NCBI GenBank assembly: GCA_963812885.1
Contig: CAWEWZ010000008.1
Coordinates: 451,212-515,211 of the forward strand
Reading direction: 5' to 3'
DNA length: 64,000 bases
From: Bog-756 sp963812885
Lineage (GTDB): Bacteria; Actinomycetota; Acidimicrobiia; Acidimicrobiales; RAAP-2
The notes below the pieces were generated by a model. It was not told the DNA's origin. It ran no database searches and worked only from the letters and a program-made list of their open reading frames with translations. Shown here piece by piece: positions 8,730-17,392 of this stretch. The first letter of the stretch is position 1. Every line of letters begins with the position of its first letter. Made by a program: the position numbers and the translations under genes.

Positions 8730-9350
8730 TCAGGTCTCCGCCGTCAGTGCCCTGGTGACGAAGGCCAGCGCCGCCTCCATGAGCGCCCCGTCGACGGCCT
8801 CAGGGTCGATGCTCCTCATCACCCCGAGGCCCCGGAACAGGGCCTCGATGATACGGGCCTCGCGTTTGATCGACTCGAATTCCTTGGTTCCCGGCTGCTC
8901 GCTGGCGATCAGCTGGGCGACCGCGGTGATGTTGACCTCGTCGAGGTCGGCGAGCCTTCGCCGCGCCGCCGGATTGCGCACGGCGAACAGGGCGAACTCC
9001 ATGTAGAGGACCGCCCAGTCCTCGGGCGACAGCGGTTGGTCGGTACCGGCCTGGATGAGCGGGAGGAAGTCGGTCAGGCGAGCCTCGACAGGCATCTCCG
9101 AGGCATCGATGGTCGCCCGGATCGACTCCATCTCCCTCGAGTAGCTGGACTCCAGGAGGGACAGGAAGAGATCCTCCTTGCTCTTGAAATTCGAGTACAC
9201 CGCACCCTTGCTGAACCCGGCCGCGGCGGCGACGGCGTCGAGGGTGGCGCCGTGGAACCCGCGCTCGGCGAAGACCTGGGCGGCGGCGGAAAGCAGGTGC
9301 TCTCTCGTCTGCTGGCGCCGGCGATCCGGGGTGAGGGGTTCGAATGTCAT
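8730..9350 (-). CDS. TetR-family transcriptional regulator
   Basis: A 206-residue TetR protein: HTH in EHLLSAAAQVFAERGFHGAT and AAAAGFSKGAVYSNFKSKED, then a ligand-binding helical domain. It is divergent from the ABC exporter operon; the 41-bp gap and the start of the exporter gene hold an inverted repeat (9380-9393) across the exporter's -10. It therefore probably represses the exporter in response to a drug-like ligand. The ATG at 9350 is used; an in-frame ATG at 9374 would add eight residues. Confidence 0.85.
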   Translation of the reverse strand: MTFEPLTPDRRRQQTREHLLSAAAQVFAERGFHGATLDAVAAAAGFSKGAVYSNFKSKEDLFLSLLESSYSREMESIRATIDASEMPVEARLTDFLPLIQAGTDQPLSPEDWAVLYMEFALFAVRNPAARRRLADLDEVNITAVAQLIASEQPGTKEFESIKREARIIEALFRGLGVMRSIDPEAVDGALMEAALAFVTRALTAET

Positions 9351-9356
9351 GCCTAG

Positions 9357-9393
9357 TTGACTACCACGCAGCATAAGTTATACTCATTAGTAT
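9357..9393 (+). promoter_or_regulatory. Leaderless promoter and TetR operator of the ABC exporter
   Basis: -35 TTGACT (9357-9362), 16-bp spacer, -10 TATACT (9379-9384). The ATG at 9392 lies 7 bases after the -10 and no ribosome site is present, so translation is probably leaderless. The inverted repeat ATACT-CATT-AGTAT (9380-9393) covers the -10 and the start codon, a natural site for the divergent TetR protein. Confidence 0.7.
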
Positions 9394-10402
9394 GTCAGAT
9401 TCTGATTGGTATAGGCGGTTTGTCGTCCCGTCCTCCGGGCGGCCGACTGCGCCGCGGGCGTCTGCCATCACCACCCATGGCCTGGTGCGACGATTCGGCA
9501 CCATGACCGCCATCGACGGGGTCGACATCGACGTCGGGGAGGGCGAGATCTACGGATTCCTCGGGCCCAACGGTGCCGGGAAGTCGAGCCTGGTCCGGGT
9601 GCTGTGCACGCTGCTCGCCCCCAGTGAGGGGACGGCGACCGTGGCCGGCTACGACGTCGCCGACCATCCGGAAGAGGTCCGGATCCGGATCGGTGCGGCC
9701 CTCCAGGAGGCGGCCTTGGACGACCGCCAGACCGGTCGGGAGCTGCTGGTGCTCCAGGGCCGGCTCTACGGCCTCCGGTCGGCGGCGATCGATCGGCGCC
9801 TCGCCGAGGTGCTCGACCTGGTCGACATCGGCGGCGCCATCGACCGTCGCATCGGGACGTACTCGGGCGGGATGAAGCGGCGGCTGGATCTGGCCGCGTC
9901 GCTCATCCACAACCCGCACGTCCTGTTCCTCGACGAACCCACCACCGGCCTGGACCCGGCCAGCCGGTCGAGCGTCTGGGCCGAGGTGAAGCGGCTCAAT
10001 ACGCAGCTCGGGATGACCATCTTCCTCACCACCCAGTACCTCGAGGAGGCCGATGCCCTGGCTCACCGGGTGGGGATCATCGACCGGGGCCGCCTGGTCG
10101 CCGAGGGGTCGCCCGACGCGCTGAAGCACTCGGTGGGACAGGACGTGATCGTGGCCGAGGTCACGGGAGGCGACCACCGTGCCCTGGCCCGGCTCCGTAA
10201 CGTCCCCGGCGTCGACGACGTGACCATGGACTCGGGCCGGATCACCATCAGCACCGCCAACGGCTCGGGGGCCCTCAGCCCGATCGCCCTCTCGCTCGGA
10301 CGTGGCAACGTCGCCGTCAGCAGCCTGACCTTGCGGACACCGACCCTCGACGACGTCTTCGAGGCGCTCACCGGATCACACATCGAATCGGTCGATCAAT
10401 GA
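9392..10402 (+). CDS. ABC transporter ATP-binding protein, DrrA type
   Basis: A 336-residue ATPase of the daunorubicin-resistance (DrrA) exporter family. Walker A is GPNGAGKSS, the signature is YSGGMKRRLDLA, and Walker B is VLFLDEPTTGLDP, followed by the switch region TIFLTTQYLEEAD. The long C-terminal extension after the nucleotide-binding domain is typical of DrrA. Its stop overlaps the permease start (ATGA), so the two are co-translated. It probably powers export of a hydrophobic compound. Confidence 0.9.
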   Translation: MSDSDWYRRFVVPSSGRPTAPRASAITTHGLVRRFGTMTAIDGVDIDVGEGEIYGFLGPNGAGKSSLVRVLCTLLAPSEGTATVAGYDVADHPEEVRIRIGAALQEAALDDRQTGRELLVLQGRLYGLRSAAIDRRLAEVLDLVDIGGAIDRRIGTYSGGMKRRLDLAASLIHNPHVLFLDEPTTGLDPASRSSVWAEVKRLNTQLGMTIFLTTQYLEEADALAHRVGIIDRGRLVAEGSPDALKHSVGQDVIVAEVTGGDHRALARLRNVPGVDDVTMDSGRITISTANGSGALSPIALSLGRGNVAVSSLTLRTPTLDDVFEALTGSHIESVDQ

Positions 10403-11205
10403 CCGCCCCGAGCACCGACGCCGGGGCGGTCGTCGCCCGGGAGGCCGGCTTCCTGAGGGACGTCGTCACCATCGCCGGCCGGGCCCTGCGCCAGATCCCC
10501 CGTGAGCCGGCGGCCGTCCTCCCCGCCGTCTTCGTCCCGGCGTTCTTCTACACCGTGAACCTCGGGGCCTTCGAGAACCTGGCCGGCCATGCCACCGGGC
10601 TCGACTACAAGGCGTTCCTCATCCCCATGGCCATCGCCTTCGCGGTGACCGGGATGTCGCGGGCACCGACGTTGGTGACCGATATCCAGGGGGGTTACTT
10701 CGACCGGCTGTGCATGACTCCCATCCGACGAATCGCCCTGCTGCTCGGGCTGATGGTCGCCGACGTCGTGGTGATCGTCGCCCTCTGCCTCCCCGTGCTC
10801 GCCATCGGCTACGGGGTGGGGGTCAGATTTGCGACCGGACTCGGCGGGGTGGTGGTCTTCGTGGCCTTCTCGGCACTGTGGGGTCTCGTCTTCACCGGCT
10901 TCCCCTATGCCGTCGCCCTCAAGACGGGGAGTCCCGCCGCCGTCAGTGCGTGCTTCGTCGTCTTCTTCCCGCTGTTCTTCCTCACCGATGCCGTCGTCCC
11001 CCAACAGGCACTGACCGGCTGGTTCTCGACCATCGCCACCTACAACCCCATCACCTACCTGCTCGGAGCGCTGCGATCCCTGATCAGTTCGGGATGGGAG
11101 GCGGGAAGTCTCCTGAAGGGACTGGCCGCCCTGGCCGGAATCGGCCTGGTCAGCATGTCCCTGGCCATCACCGCCTTCCGGGGCCGGGTCCGCCAGGGGG
11201 ACTGA
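10399..11205 (+). CDS. ABC-2 type permease, DrrB type
   Basis: A 268-residue polytopic membrane protein with about six hydrophobic segments, for example VVVIVALCLPVLAIGYGV and GVVVFVAFSALWGLVFTG. The motif QQALTGWFSTIATYNPITYL matches the ABC-2 permease (NodJ/DrrB) family. The ATG at 10399 overlaps the last codons of the ATPase. Together they form a two-gene exporter under the divergent TetR regulator. Confidence 0.85.
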   Translation: MTAPSTDAGAVVAREAGFLRDVVTIAGRALRQIPREPAAVLPAVFVPAFFYTVNLGAFENLAGHATGLDYKAFLIPMAIAFAVTGMSRAPTLVTDIQGGYFDRLCMTPIRRIALLLGLMVADVVVIVALCLPVLAIGYGVGVRFATGLGGVVVFVAFSALWGLVFTGFPYAVALKTGSPAAVSACFVVFFPLFFLTDAVVPQQALTGWFSTIATYNPITYLLGALRSLISSGWEAGSLLKGLAALAGIGLVSMSLAITAFRGRVRQGD

Positions 11206-11290
11206 CCTCCCGGTGGGACATCGCCGGGACCTCTGCTGCAGACGAGCCTGGAGAAGGAGAGGGTCCGCCGGTCGATCGGGCGATCCAGGG

Positions 11291-12248
11291 TCAGTCGGCG
11301 AGCCCGGCGAAGAACTCGAGGAGCAACTCGTTGACCTCGGACGGGCGCTCCTGCTGGGTCCAGTGCCCGCAACCCTCGAGCACGACGGCCTTGGTCAGGT
11401 TCGGCATCGAGATGTCGCGGATCGCTCCGATCAATTCGGGGAAGCCCGGCCAGTGGAAGACAAGATCGCGGTCCCCGCCGACGAACAACGAGGGAACCAG
11501 CAGCGGCGCGTGGTGCCACGCCGCCATCAGCTCCCAGTTCTGACGCGAGTTGCGGTACCAGTTGAGTCCCCCGCGGAATCCCGACCGCTCGAACTCCTCG
11601 GTGAAGTGATCGACGTCCTCGCTGGTGAGCCATCCGGGTAGTGGCCCATCCGGCGCCGGCACCGGAGGGTTGGCCACGATGTCGCCGAGGGTGTTGACCT
11701 CCGGCGCGTCGCCGGAGCTGCCGATGAGGCCGCCGAGTATCGAGGCCCGGACATCGGCTTCGAACGCCGCCTCGGCCACACCTCGGCTCCTGGAAGAAAA
11801 CCTGGTAGTTGTTGGGGCCGAGCAATTCGGTCAGCGACGTGAGCAGATCCGAGTCACCTCGCGGCAGGTAGGGCACACTGAGCAGCGCCACCCCACGGAC
11901 CAGGTCCGGTCGGAACAGGCCCAGGGCCGACGCCACCGGCGAACCCCAATCATGGCCGACGACGACGCATCGTTCCCCGCCGAGTGCCTCCACCAACCCG
12001 ACCAGGTCACCGGCCAGGTGGAGCAGCGTGTACGCATGGACGTCCTCGGGCGAATCGGTCTGGCCGTACCCGCGCTGGTCGGGGGCGACGGCGTGGTAGC
12101 CGGCGGCGGCCAGGGCGTCCAGCTGATGCCGGTAGGAGTACCACGACTCCGGAAAACCGTGACAGAGCAGGACGAGGGGACCCTCCCCCGCCTCGGCAAT
12201 GTGCATGCGGATTCCGTTCGTGTCAATGAACCTGTGTGAAACGGGCAT
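11291..12248 (-). CDS. Alpha/beta hydrolase, epoxide-hydrolase-like, frameshifted
   Basis: About 318 residues after joining. The N-terminal half has the oxyanion motif LLCHGFPESWYSYRHQL and the nucleophile elbow VVVGHDWGSPVAS, where an Asp in GHDWG is typical of epoxide hydrolases. Near base 11783 the frame changes from VFFQEP to AEAAFEADVRASILGG, and the second half supplies LFVGGDRDLVF and the catalytic His in LEGCGHWTQQERP. Both parts are intact and family-like. The ATG is at 12248; an array of 14-bp repeats lies 53-116 bp upstream. Confidence 0.8.
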
Positions 12249-12300
12249 CGATCCCACCTCTCTCCTCCCCGCCCCACCTGAGATATAGCAGCTGGAGGCG

Positions 12301-12364
12301 GTCCGGCGGTCATGCGGTGTCCGGCGGTCATGCTGTCCGGCGGTCATGGGGTCCGGCGGTCATG
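12301..12364. repeat. Four direct copies of GTCCGGCGGTCATG upstream of the hydrolase
   Basis: Identical 14-mers start at 12301, 12319, 12335 and 12351 (spacing 18, 16, 16 bp) in the gap between the hydrolase start and the GH3 stop. The nearly regular spacing suggests an iterated binding site or slippage. They are not CRISPR-like because the spacers are only 2-4 bp. Confidence 0.7.
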
Positions 12365-12390
12365 GGGACGGGTCGACCCTGACCCGCCGA

Positions 12391-15177
12391 TCACAGTTGT
12401 GGTGCCGTCATCGCCGTCGACAGTGGGAGATCCGACGAAGACTCCCCCACGGCCAGGCGGTACTCGCCGGGCACGGTTGTCCATGTGCCCCCGAGAAAGG
12501 CCTGGAAGGCCGAGGCGGGAACGGCCAGGCTGACCGTCTTGCTCTGGTTCGGGGCCAGGGACACCGGATAGAACGCGACCAGCTGGGCCGGGGGCTCGCC
12601 GGCCGACGCCGGATAGGTGAGGTAGGCCTGGGGGACGTCGGTTCCCGACCGCGTCCCGGTGTTGGTCACCCGCACATTGAGCGTGACCGTTCCGGGGGAC
12701 CGGCTGACCCGCAGATGGCCGATGGAGAAGTGGGTGTAGGACAACCCGAACCCGAAGGGGAACAAGGGGGTGATCCCGTTGGCGTTGTTGTAGCGGTACC
12801 CGACCTCGAGACCTTCGGTGTAGGACGAGGTCAGGTTGATGCCCGGCCACTGGGCCACTGTGTGGATGGCCGACTGGGCCTGGCTGACCGGAAAGGTGAT
12901 CGGCAATCGTCCCGAGGGATCTACGTCGCCGAACAGGACAGCGGCGATGGCCGACCCGTCCATCTCCCCCGGGTACCAGTCCTCGACCACCCCGGCCACC
13001 TTCCCGAGCCACGGCATGAGGACGGCCCCTCCGGTATTGAGCACGACCACCGTCCGCGGATTGGCCGCCGCCACCGCGGAGATCAGCGCGTCCTCGTCGC
13101 CCGACAGCGCCAGCGAGGGCCGGTCGTAGGCCTCGGAGGTGAAGTCCCCGACGAACACCATGGCCACGCTGGCCTTGCGGGCCGCGGCGACGGCGGCCGA
13201 GATCTCCGGGCTCACGTACTTGAACCCGAGGGTCAGAATGCCGGGAGTGAGGGACGCCACGCCGGCGGGCGTGAAATTGTCGAACGGCTGCCACTGCAGC
13301 AGCACCCGGTAGTGGTGACCACCGGTGAGATGCATGGACTGCGACCACCGCCCGTTCACGTGTCTGAGGGGATCGGACACCGCCGGCACCCCGTCGAGCG
13401 TGAGGGTGGCCCCGCCCGACCCTTGGAGCCCGAGCACGTAGAGGCCAGTCCGGGGGGGCGTGAGCGTTCCCGTCCACACTGCGGTCATGTTCGACCATCC
13501 GGCCGGCAGCACCACGCTCGACTGGGTCCGGCGCAGGTGGCCGAGGGTGAGGATCCCGTCGTCGGCGAGCGGACTGGCCCTTGCCTGGTCGATGGGGGCG
13601 GTGGAGGCCAGGGGCGGGGGACCGGAACTCAGGGGGTGGGGGCTGATGGTGAGGTCGGCGGTGGGCTCGACCGCCCTGATGGCGAGGGGACCGGAGACGG
13701 AACCGGTCCGGGACAGGGTCAGCGTGAGCCCGTGACCGATACCGGAATCCGGACGGAGGAGGGCAGTGGGGATGGGGGGAAGATCCCCCGTGGTGCTACC
13801 GCCGTCCGAATAGGTGACCGTCGCGCCGGCGCCGGCACGACGTCGAATGGCGGACAACGGCGTGCTCGTGAACGGGGCCAGCACCTTCGAGCTGCCCAGC
13901 CCGCTGGTCACCGGGTCGGTACTGGCGTCGGCTCCGACGACCGCCAGCCTCGTCCGGCCCCTCGACAGCGGCAGCACCGAGCCGTCGTCCTTGAGGAGGA
14001 CGGCCGAACTCTCCGCGGCATGCAACGCCACCGCCCGATGCGCGGGGGTGTCGACGATGGCGGCCGGAGACCCGGCGTCGTCCCGGCCGATCACCCCGTG
14101 GGCGAACATCTGGGTGAGCACCCGGGACACCGCCGCATTGACCGCGGCGATCGGAAGCTGGCCCTGGCGGACCAGACCGGTCAGGACAACGGCATTCTGG
14201 GGCTTGATGAGATCGGTTCCCGCCGAAAGGGCGGCGACGGGATCGTGGACGGACCCGAGGTCCGAACGGATGAAGCCGTCGAACCCCCACTGGTGGAGGA
14301 GGCCGAGGAACTGGGGCTGCTGGCACTCGAAGGTACCGTTCAGCTTGGGGTAGGCGCACATCACCGTCGACACGTGGGCCTGGGTGACGGCGGCCTTGAA
14401 CGGAGGCAGGTAGAGCTCCTGGACGGCGCGCTCGGACACCTGGTTGTCGAGCACGCCGCGATCGGTCTCCTGGCTGTAGACGGCGAACTCCTTGGCCATG
14501 GCCATCGACCCGGTGGTCTGGATGCCCTCGATGTTGGCCACCCCCATGGCCGACACCAGGAGCGGGTCCTCGCCGTAGCCCTCGTAAGTCCGTCCGCTTT
14601 CCGGCACCCGGTCGATGTTGAGGGTCGGCCCCTGCACGGCGTCGAAGCCCTTGGCCAGCGATTCGGCCCCCTCGACCTGACCGTAGGACAGGGCAATCGA
14701 GGTGTTGAACGACGCGGCGACACCCAGGGGAGACGGGAGTTGGGTGACGTGACGGGCTCCGTAGCCCACACCCTGGGGCCCGTCCTGGACGGCGAGCGAC
14801 GGAATGCACAGCCGCGGCACTCCGGCGTTGACATTCTCGTAGGGCCCCGAGCTGTTGAGCACCACCTCGCCGAGCTTCTCGCTGACCGTCATCCGGTCCA
14901 GCGCCATCTGGGCCAGCACCGAGGCCGGCTGACCGTCCTGGATCGCCGACTCGAGCCACGGGCACCGCAAGGCGATGTCCGCACTTGTCCCGACGACAGG
15001 GGGTGTGGCCTCGCCGAGGTGGGAGGCCTCGCCGAGGTGGGAGGCCTCGCCGAGGAGCTGCTTGGACACGCTGCTCGTCCCCAGTGCCACCAAGACGACC
15101 ACAAAGCCGACTGCGGCCACCAAGACCAGGATCCATCGGTACCGGTCCGGTCGCGATCGAGGCTGCCTGGGCGTCAT
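12391..15177 (-). CDS. Membrane-anchored glycoside hydrolase family 3 beta-glycosidase
   Basis: A 928-residue protein from the ATG at 15177 (an in-frame TTG at 15210 would add 11 residues). A basic N-terminus and one membrane helix (WILVLVAAVGFVVVLVAL) are followed by a short repeat linker, then the GH3 N-terminal barrel with the nucleophile region GFDGFIRSDLGSVHDP. Next come the alpha/beta sandwich (AESSAVLLKDDGSVLPLSRG), an inserted PA14-like segment (WTGTLTPPRTGLYVLGLQG) and a C-terminal FnIII-like domain (VRVTNTGTRSGTDVPQAYL). The active domains face outside the cell, and plant or microbial beta-glucosides are likely substrates. The gene is 2.8 kb without a frameshift. Confidence 0.9.
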   Translation of the reverse strand: MTPRQPRSRPDRYRWILVLVAAVGFVVVLVALGTSSVSKQLLGEASHLGEASHLGEATPPVVGTSADIALRCPWLESAIQDGQPASVLAQMALDRMTVSEKLGEVVLNSSGPYENVNAGVPRLCIPSLAVQDGPQGVGYGARHVTQLPSPLGVAASFNTSIALSYGQVEGAESLAKGFDAVQGPTLNIDRVPESGRTYEGYGEDPLLVSAMGVANIEGIQTTGSMAMAKEFAVYSQETDRGVLDNQVSERAVQELYLPPFKAAVTQAHVSTVMCAYPKLNGTFECQQPQFLGLLHQWGFDGFIRSDLGSVHDPVAALSAGTDLIKPQNAVVLTGLVRQGQLPIAAVNAAVSRVLTQMFAHGVIGRDDAGSPAAIVDTPAHRAVALHAAESSAVLLKDDGSVLPLSRGRTRLAVVGADASTDPVTSGLGSSKVLAPFTSTPLSAIRRRAGAGATVTYSDGGSTTGDLPPIPTALLRPDSGIGHGLTLTLSRTGSVSGPLAIRAVEPTADLTISPHPLSSGPPPLASTAPIDQARASPLADDGILTLGHLRRTQSSVVLPAGWSNMTAVWTGTLTPPRTGLYVLGLQGSGGATLTLDGVPAVSDPLRHVNGRWSQSMHLTGGHHYRVLLQWQPFDNFTPAGVASLTPGILTLGFKYVSPEISAAVAAARKASVAMVFVGDFTSEAYDRPSLALSGDEDALISAVAAANPRTVVVLNTGGAVLMPWLGKVAGVVEDWYPGEMDGSAIAAVLFGDVDPSGRLPITFPVSQAQSAIHTVAQWPGINLTSSYTEGLEVGYRYNNANGITPLFPFGFGLSYTHFSIGHLRVSRSPGTVTLNVRVTNTGTRSGTDVPQAYLTYPASAGEPPAQLVAFYPVSLAPNQSKTVSLAVPASAFQAFLGGTWTTVPGEYRLAVGESSSDLPLSTAMTAPQL
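15007..15055 (-). repeat. 18-bp tandem repeat coding LGEASH in the GH3 linker
   Basis: About 2.7 copies of an 18-bp unit encode LGEASHLGEASHLGEA just outside the membrane helix of the GH3 protein. Being in frame, copy-number changes would only alter the length of the linker. Confidence 0.75.
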
Positions 15178-15225
15178 CTGGTGAGTAGGAATCACGGGCT
15201 TGGCGGTCAAAGATAGCGAACGGGG

Positions 15226-15975
15226 TCAGCGGGTCAACGCGGTGGCGAGGGCTCGTCCCGTCCACCGGTTGTTGAGATAGGGCTCGGGATCGTGCACGCG
15301 ATGGCCGTTGTCCACCGTGTACTCCATCACCGAGCCGGCGAACCGGCCGGCGAGCGGATTGGCCGCCGCAGGATCATTGGCGTCGGCAATGTTGGTCCAG
15401 CTCAGCACCGAGCCGGGCCACGCCCCGGTTCCGTCGGTCGGGCACGGCTGAAGCCGGGGGTGGACCACGTTGGCCGCCAGGGGACAGCCGATGGTCACGA
15501 AATCGGTGATCCCCCACTCGGGGTGGGCACAGAGTGCCTCGTAGGCGACCAGGGTCCCCAGCGAATGGGCGATCACCACCGTGGTGTCGTCGTCCACTGC
15601 TCGCTCCACCCGCTGTCGCGCCGCATCGCGGACCGAGGGTTGCTGAATGTAGGCCGCGGCCTGGGCCAGCAGCCGATCGAAGTGGTGCTCAGCCAGCATC
15701 TTGACCACTTCGGCCAGGTCCACGGTCGGGTCGACGTTGGCCATGACGCTCTTCACCGTGGCCATCGCCGCGGCCTCGTCGACCAGTGGCCGATATCCCT
15801 CTTCCGGATCCGGACGGAAGAGGTCGCCATAGAAGGCGATCCGGACAGCAGTCTCGTCGATCTCCATTCCGTGCCAGGCCAGACCGTCGGCCAGCGCGGG
15901 AAACCACTTCGACTTGATCGACAGCGGGCCCCACAGGTCGTTGCCGGCGCCGTGCACCATCACGATGCGGGACAT
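15226..15975 (-). CDS. Alpha/beta hydrolase (esterase/lipase-like)
   Basis: A 249-residue protein beginning MSRIVMVHGAGNDLWGP, the oxyanion-loop motif. The nucleophile elbow TTVVIAHSLGTLVAYEAL has GxSxG replaced by AHSLG, common among lipase-like proteins. The probable catalytic His lies near the end, in TVDNGHRVHDPEPYL. The ATG at 15975 was chosen because the hydrolase fold begins there. Substrate unknown; it is upstream of and in the same direction as the GH3 gene, 48 bp away from the GH3 start. Confidence 0.75.
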   Translation of the reverse strand: MSRIVMVHGAGNDLWGPLSIKSKWFPALADGLAWHGMEIDETAVRIAFYGDLFRPDPEEGYRPLVDEAAAMATVKSVMANVDPTVDLAEVVKMLAEHHFDRLLAQAAAYIQQPSVRDAARQRVERAVDDDTTVVIAHSLGTLVAYEALCAHPEWGITDFVTIGCPLAANVVHPRLQPCPTDGTGAWPGSVLSWTNIADANDPAAANPLAGRFAGSVMEYTVDNGHRVHDPEPYLNNRWTGRALATALTR

Positions 15976-16148
15976 CCCGGCATTCTTCCATACGAGGACG
16001 AACGACGAGTGCCTGCCATCGGTGCGCCTACCACCCGTCGCCGCACTCCCGGCCGTGACCGACGCCCGGCGCGTCGATCGTCGACGCTTCGTTTTCGGAG
16101 CCACGCCGGCGCGGCCGAAACCGGGCGGGTGAACTCTCGTACATTCGG

Positions 16149-16184
16149 CGACGCAACCGACGCAACCGACGCAACCGACGCAAC
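16149..16184. repeat. Four tandem copies of the 9-mer CGACGCAAC
   Basis: Perfect 36-bp microsatellite in the long gap between the hydrolase (start 15975) and the zinc-ribbon-like gene (start 16623). No coding role is evident. Confidence 0.8.
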
Positions 16185-16252
16185 GCACGTAGTACGTCGG
16201 GTAACCCGGTCAAAGTCCGGCGCTGGTCCGCAACCGTAGGCGACGACGCAAT

Positions 16253-16432
16253 CGGTCGTCACGAGCGAGCGGAAGTCCGGCCCCGACAACTCTCACCGGG
16301 GTTCTCTCCGGGCAGCCGACCGAGGTCGGGACGTTCAGGTTGACGATCGAGGTGACCGACGACAGGACGACGACCAACCCCGCCACCGACGACGTTGCCT
16401 GGAAGGTGTTGACACTTACCGTCCGAAGCTAG
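16253..16432 (+). pseudogene. Fragment of an Ig-like (He_PIG-type) surface protein
   Basis: One frame reads SGSPAPTTLTGVLSGQPTEV, then GTFRLTIEVTDD and VAWKVLTLTVRS before TAG at 16430. The run GVLSGxPTxxGTFxLTIxVTD is the hallmark of bacterial putative-Ig (He_PIG) repeats. There is no start codon or ribosome site, and the first half of the domain appears shortened. I interpret it as the leftover C-terminal end of a deleted adhesin-like gene. Confidence 0.45.
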
Positions 16433-16622
16433 AGCCAAGGCCCGGTGCGGATGGCCGCCGCCGACGCGTTCGGCGGCCCGGTCGTTCACACCGGGTCGTC
16501 CCACCGGCTGCTCAGCCGACACCCACCTCGTTCACAGCTGGCGCTTATGTGGCGCTGGGACGGTGGCCGGGACATGGGCTGGCACTGGTCGCGCCCGGAA
16601 TCGTCGCTTCGAGGAGTCAACG

Positions 16623-16901
16623 ATGAACCCGATCAAGGCCGCCGGCAGAGCGTTCCGGTCCCAGAACGGATTTACCTACGTCATGGACAGCACGCTGTGG
16701 GAGTGCGAGAGCTGCGGCGAGAGGGTCACCTACGTCGGCAGAAAGCGCCATGCCAAGCAGTGCCCGGAGCGGTCGTTCAAGGCCATGATGGCCGAGACGG
16801 AGACCATCGGCGAGCTGACCACAACGGAGATCGATCACGCGACCGCCGGCCACGAAGAAGCTGATCAGGCGGCCGATACCGGCGAATCCGGCGACCGCTG
16901 A
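16623..16901 (+). CDS. Small zinc-ribbon-like protein of unknown function
   Basis: A 92-residue protein with WECESCGERVTYVGRKRHAK followed by QC: a C-x2-C...H-x3-C arrangement able to bind one zinc ion. The C-terminal 35 residues are acidic and probably disordered. The ATG at 16623 has GAGGAG 8 bases upstream. I do not recognise the family; a nucleic-acid or protein-binding role is only a guess. Confidence 0.55.
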   Translation: MNPIKAAGRAFRSQNGFTYVMDSTLWECESCGERVTYVGRKRHAKQCPERSFKAMMAETETIGELTTTEIDHATAGHEEADQAADTGESGDR

Positions 16902-17015
16902 CCCGGCCGGGAGCCCCGGACCGATCAGCCGGCCCGACCCCGCCGGGCACAACCGGATTGGGCTGGACCGGCCACTCGGCGATCCGCCGTCACGCCGCTA
17001 GAAGCGTGATATTGC

Positions 17016-17051
17016 TGGACAGGCATATAACTGTTCAGTTATATTCTGTCC
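17016..17051 (+). promoter_or_regulatory. Leaderless promoter and large palindrome of ArsR regulator 2
   Basis: -35 TGGACA (17016-17021), 18-bp spacer, -10 TATATT (17040-17045), then the ATG at 17052, 6 bases on, with no ribosome site. A 35-bp interrupted palindrome (17017-17051) has core ATATAACTG-TT-CAGTTATAT and outer arms GGACAG/CTGTCC. It covers the spacer and -10, so autorepression is predicted. Confidence 0.7.
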
Positions 17052-17363
17052 ATGACCCTGTTCGAGGCGCTGGCCGAGCCGAACCGCCGGCGAATCCTCG
17101 ATCTGCTCGGCCCCGGCGAACTGCCGGTGAGCGAACTCGTCGGGAGGCTGGGACTGAGCCAGCCGGCTGTCTCGAAGCACCTCCGGGTTCTCCGTGAGGC
17201 CGGCCTGGTCGAGAAGCGCGGTGACGGATCCCGCCGGCTCTACCGCGTGCAGCCCGAGCCCCTCCAGGAGGCGGTGGCCTGGCTGGAGCCGTACCGCAGG
17301 ATGTGGGCAGCCCGGTTGAACGACCTCGGGCATCACCTCGATGCCCTGCCGGACGCCGACTGA
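17052..17363 (+). CDS. ArsR-family transcriptional regulator 2
   Basis: A complete 103-residue regulator: MTLFEALAEPNRRRILDLLG, recognition helix LSQPAVSKHLRVLREAGLVE and the wing KRGDGSRRLYRVQPEPL. No metal-binding CxC is present, matching the AHSA1-linked subgroup. The AHSA1 gene follows 29 bp downstream. The palindrome in the promoter makes autoregulation likely. Confidence 0.9.
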   Translation: MTLFEALAEPNRRRILDLLGPGELPVSELVGRLGLSQPAVSKHLRVLREAGLVEKRGDGSRRLYRVQPEPLQEAVAWLEPYRRMWAARLNDLGHHLDALPDAD

Positions 17364-17392
17364 AATCCAATTTCGAGACCGGGAGACAGGCA

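Noticed and set aside
12301..12364. 14-mer repeats as CRISPR or replication iterons
   Set aside because: Spacers are only 2-4 bp, and no Rep or dnaA-type gene is adjacent.
12346..15216. Very long open frame (about 950 codons) on the plus strand, antisense to the GH3 gene
   Set aside because: It is rich in Arg, Gly and His with no domain, and simply reflects the high GC of the opposite strand; the GH3 frame has clear motifs throughout.
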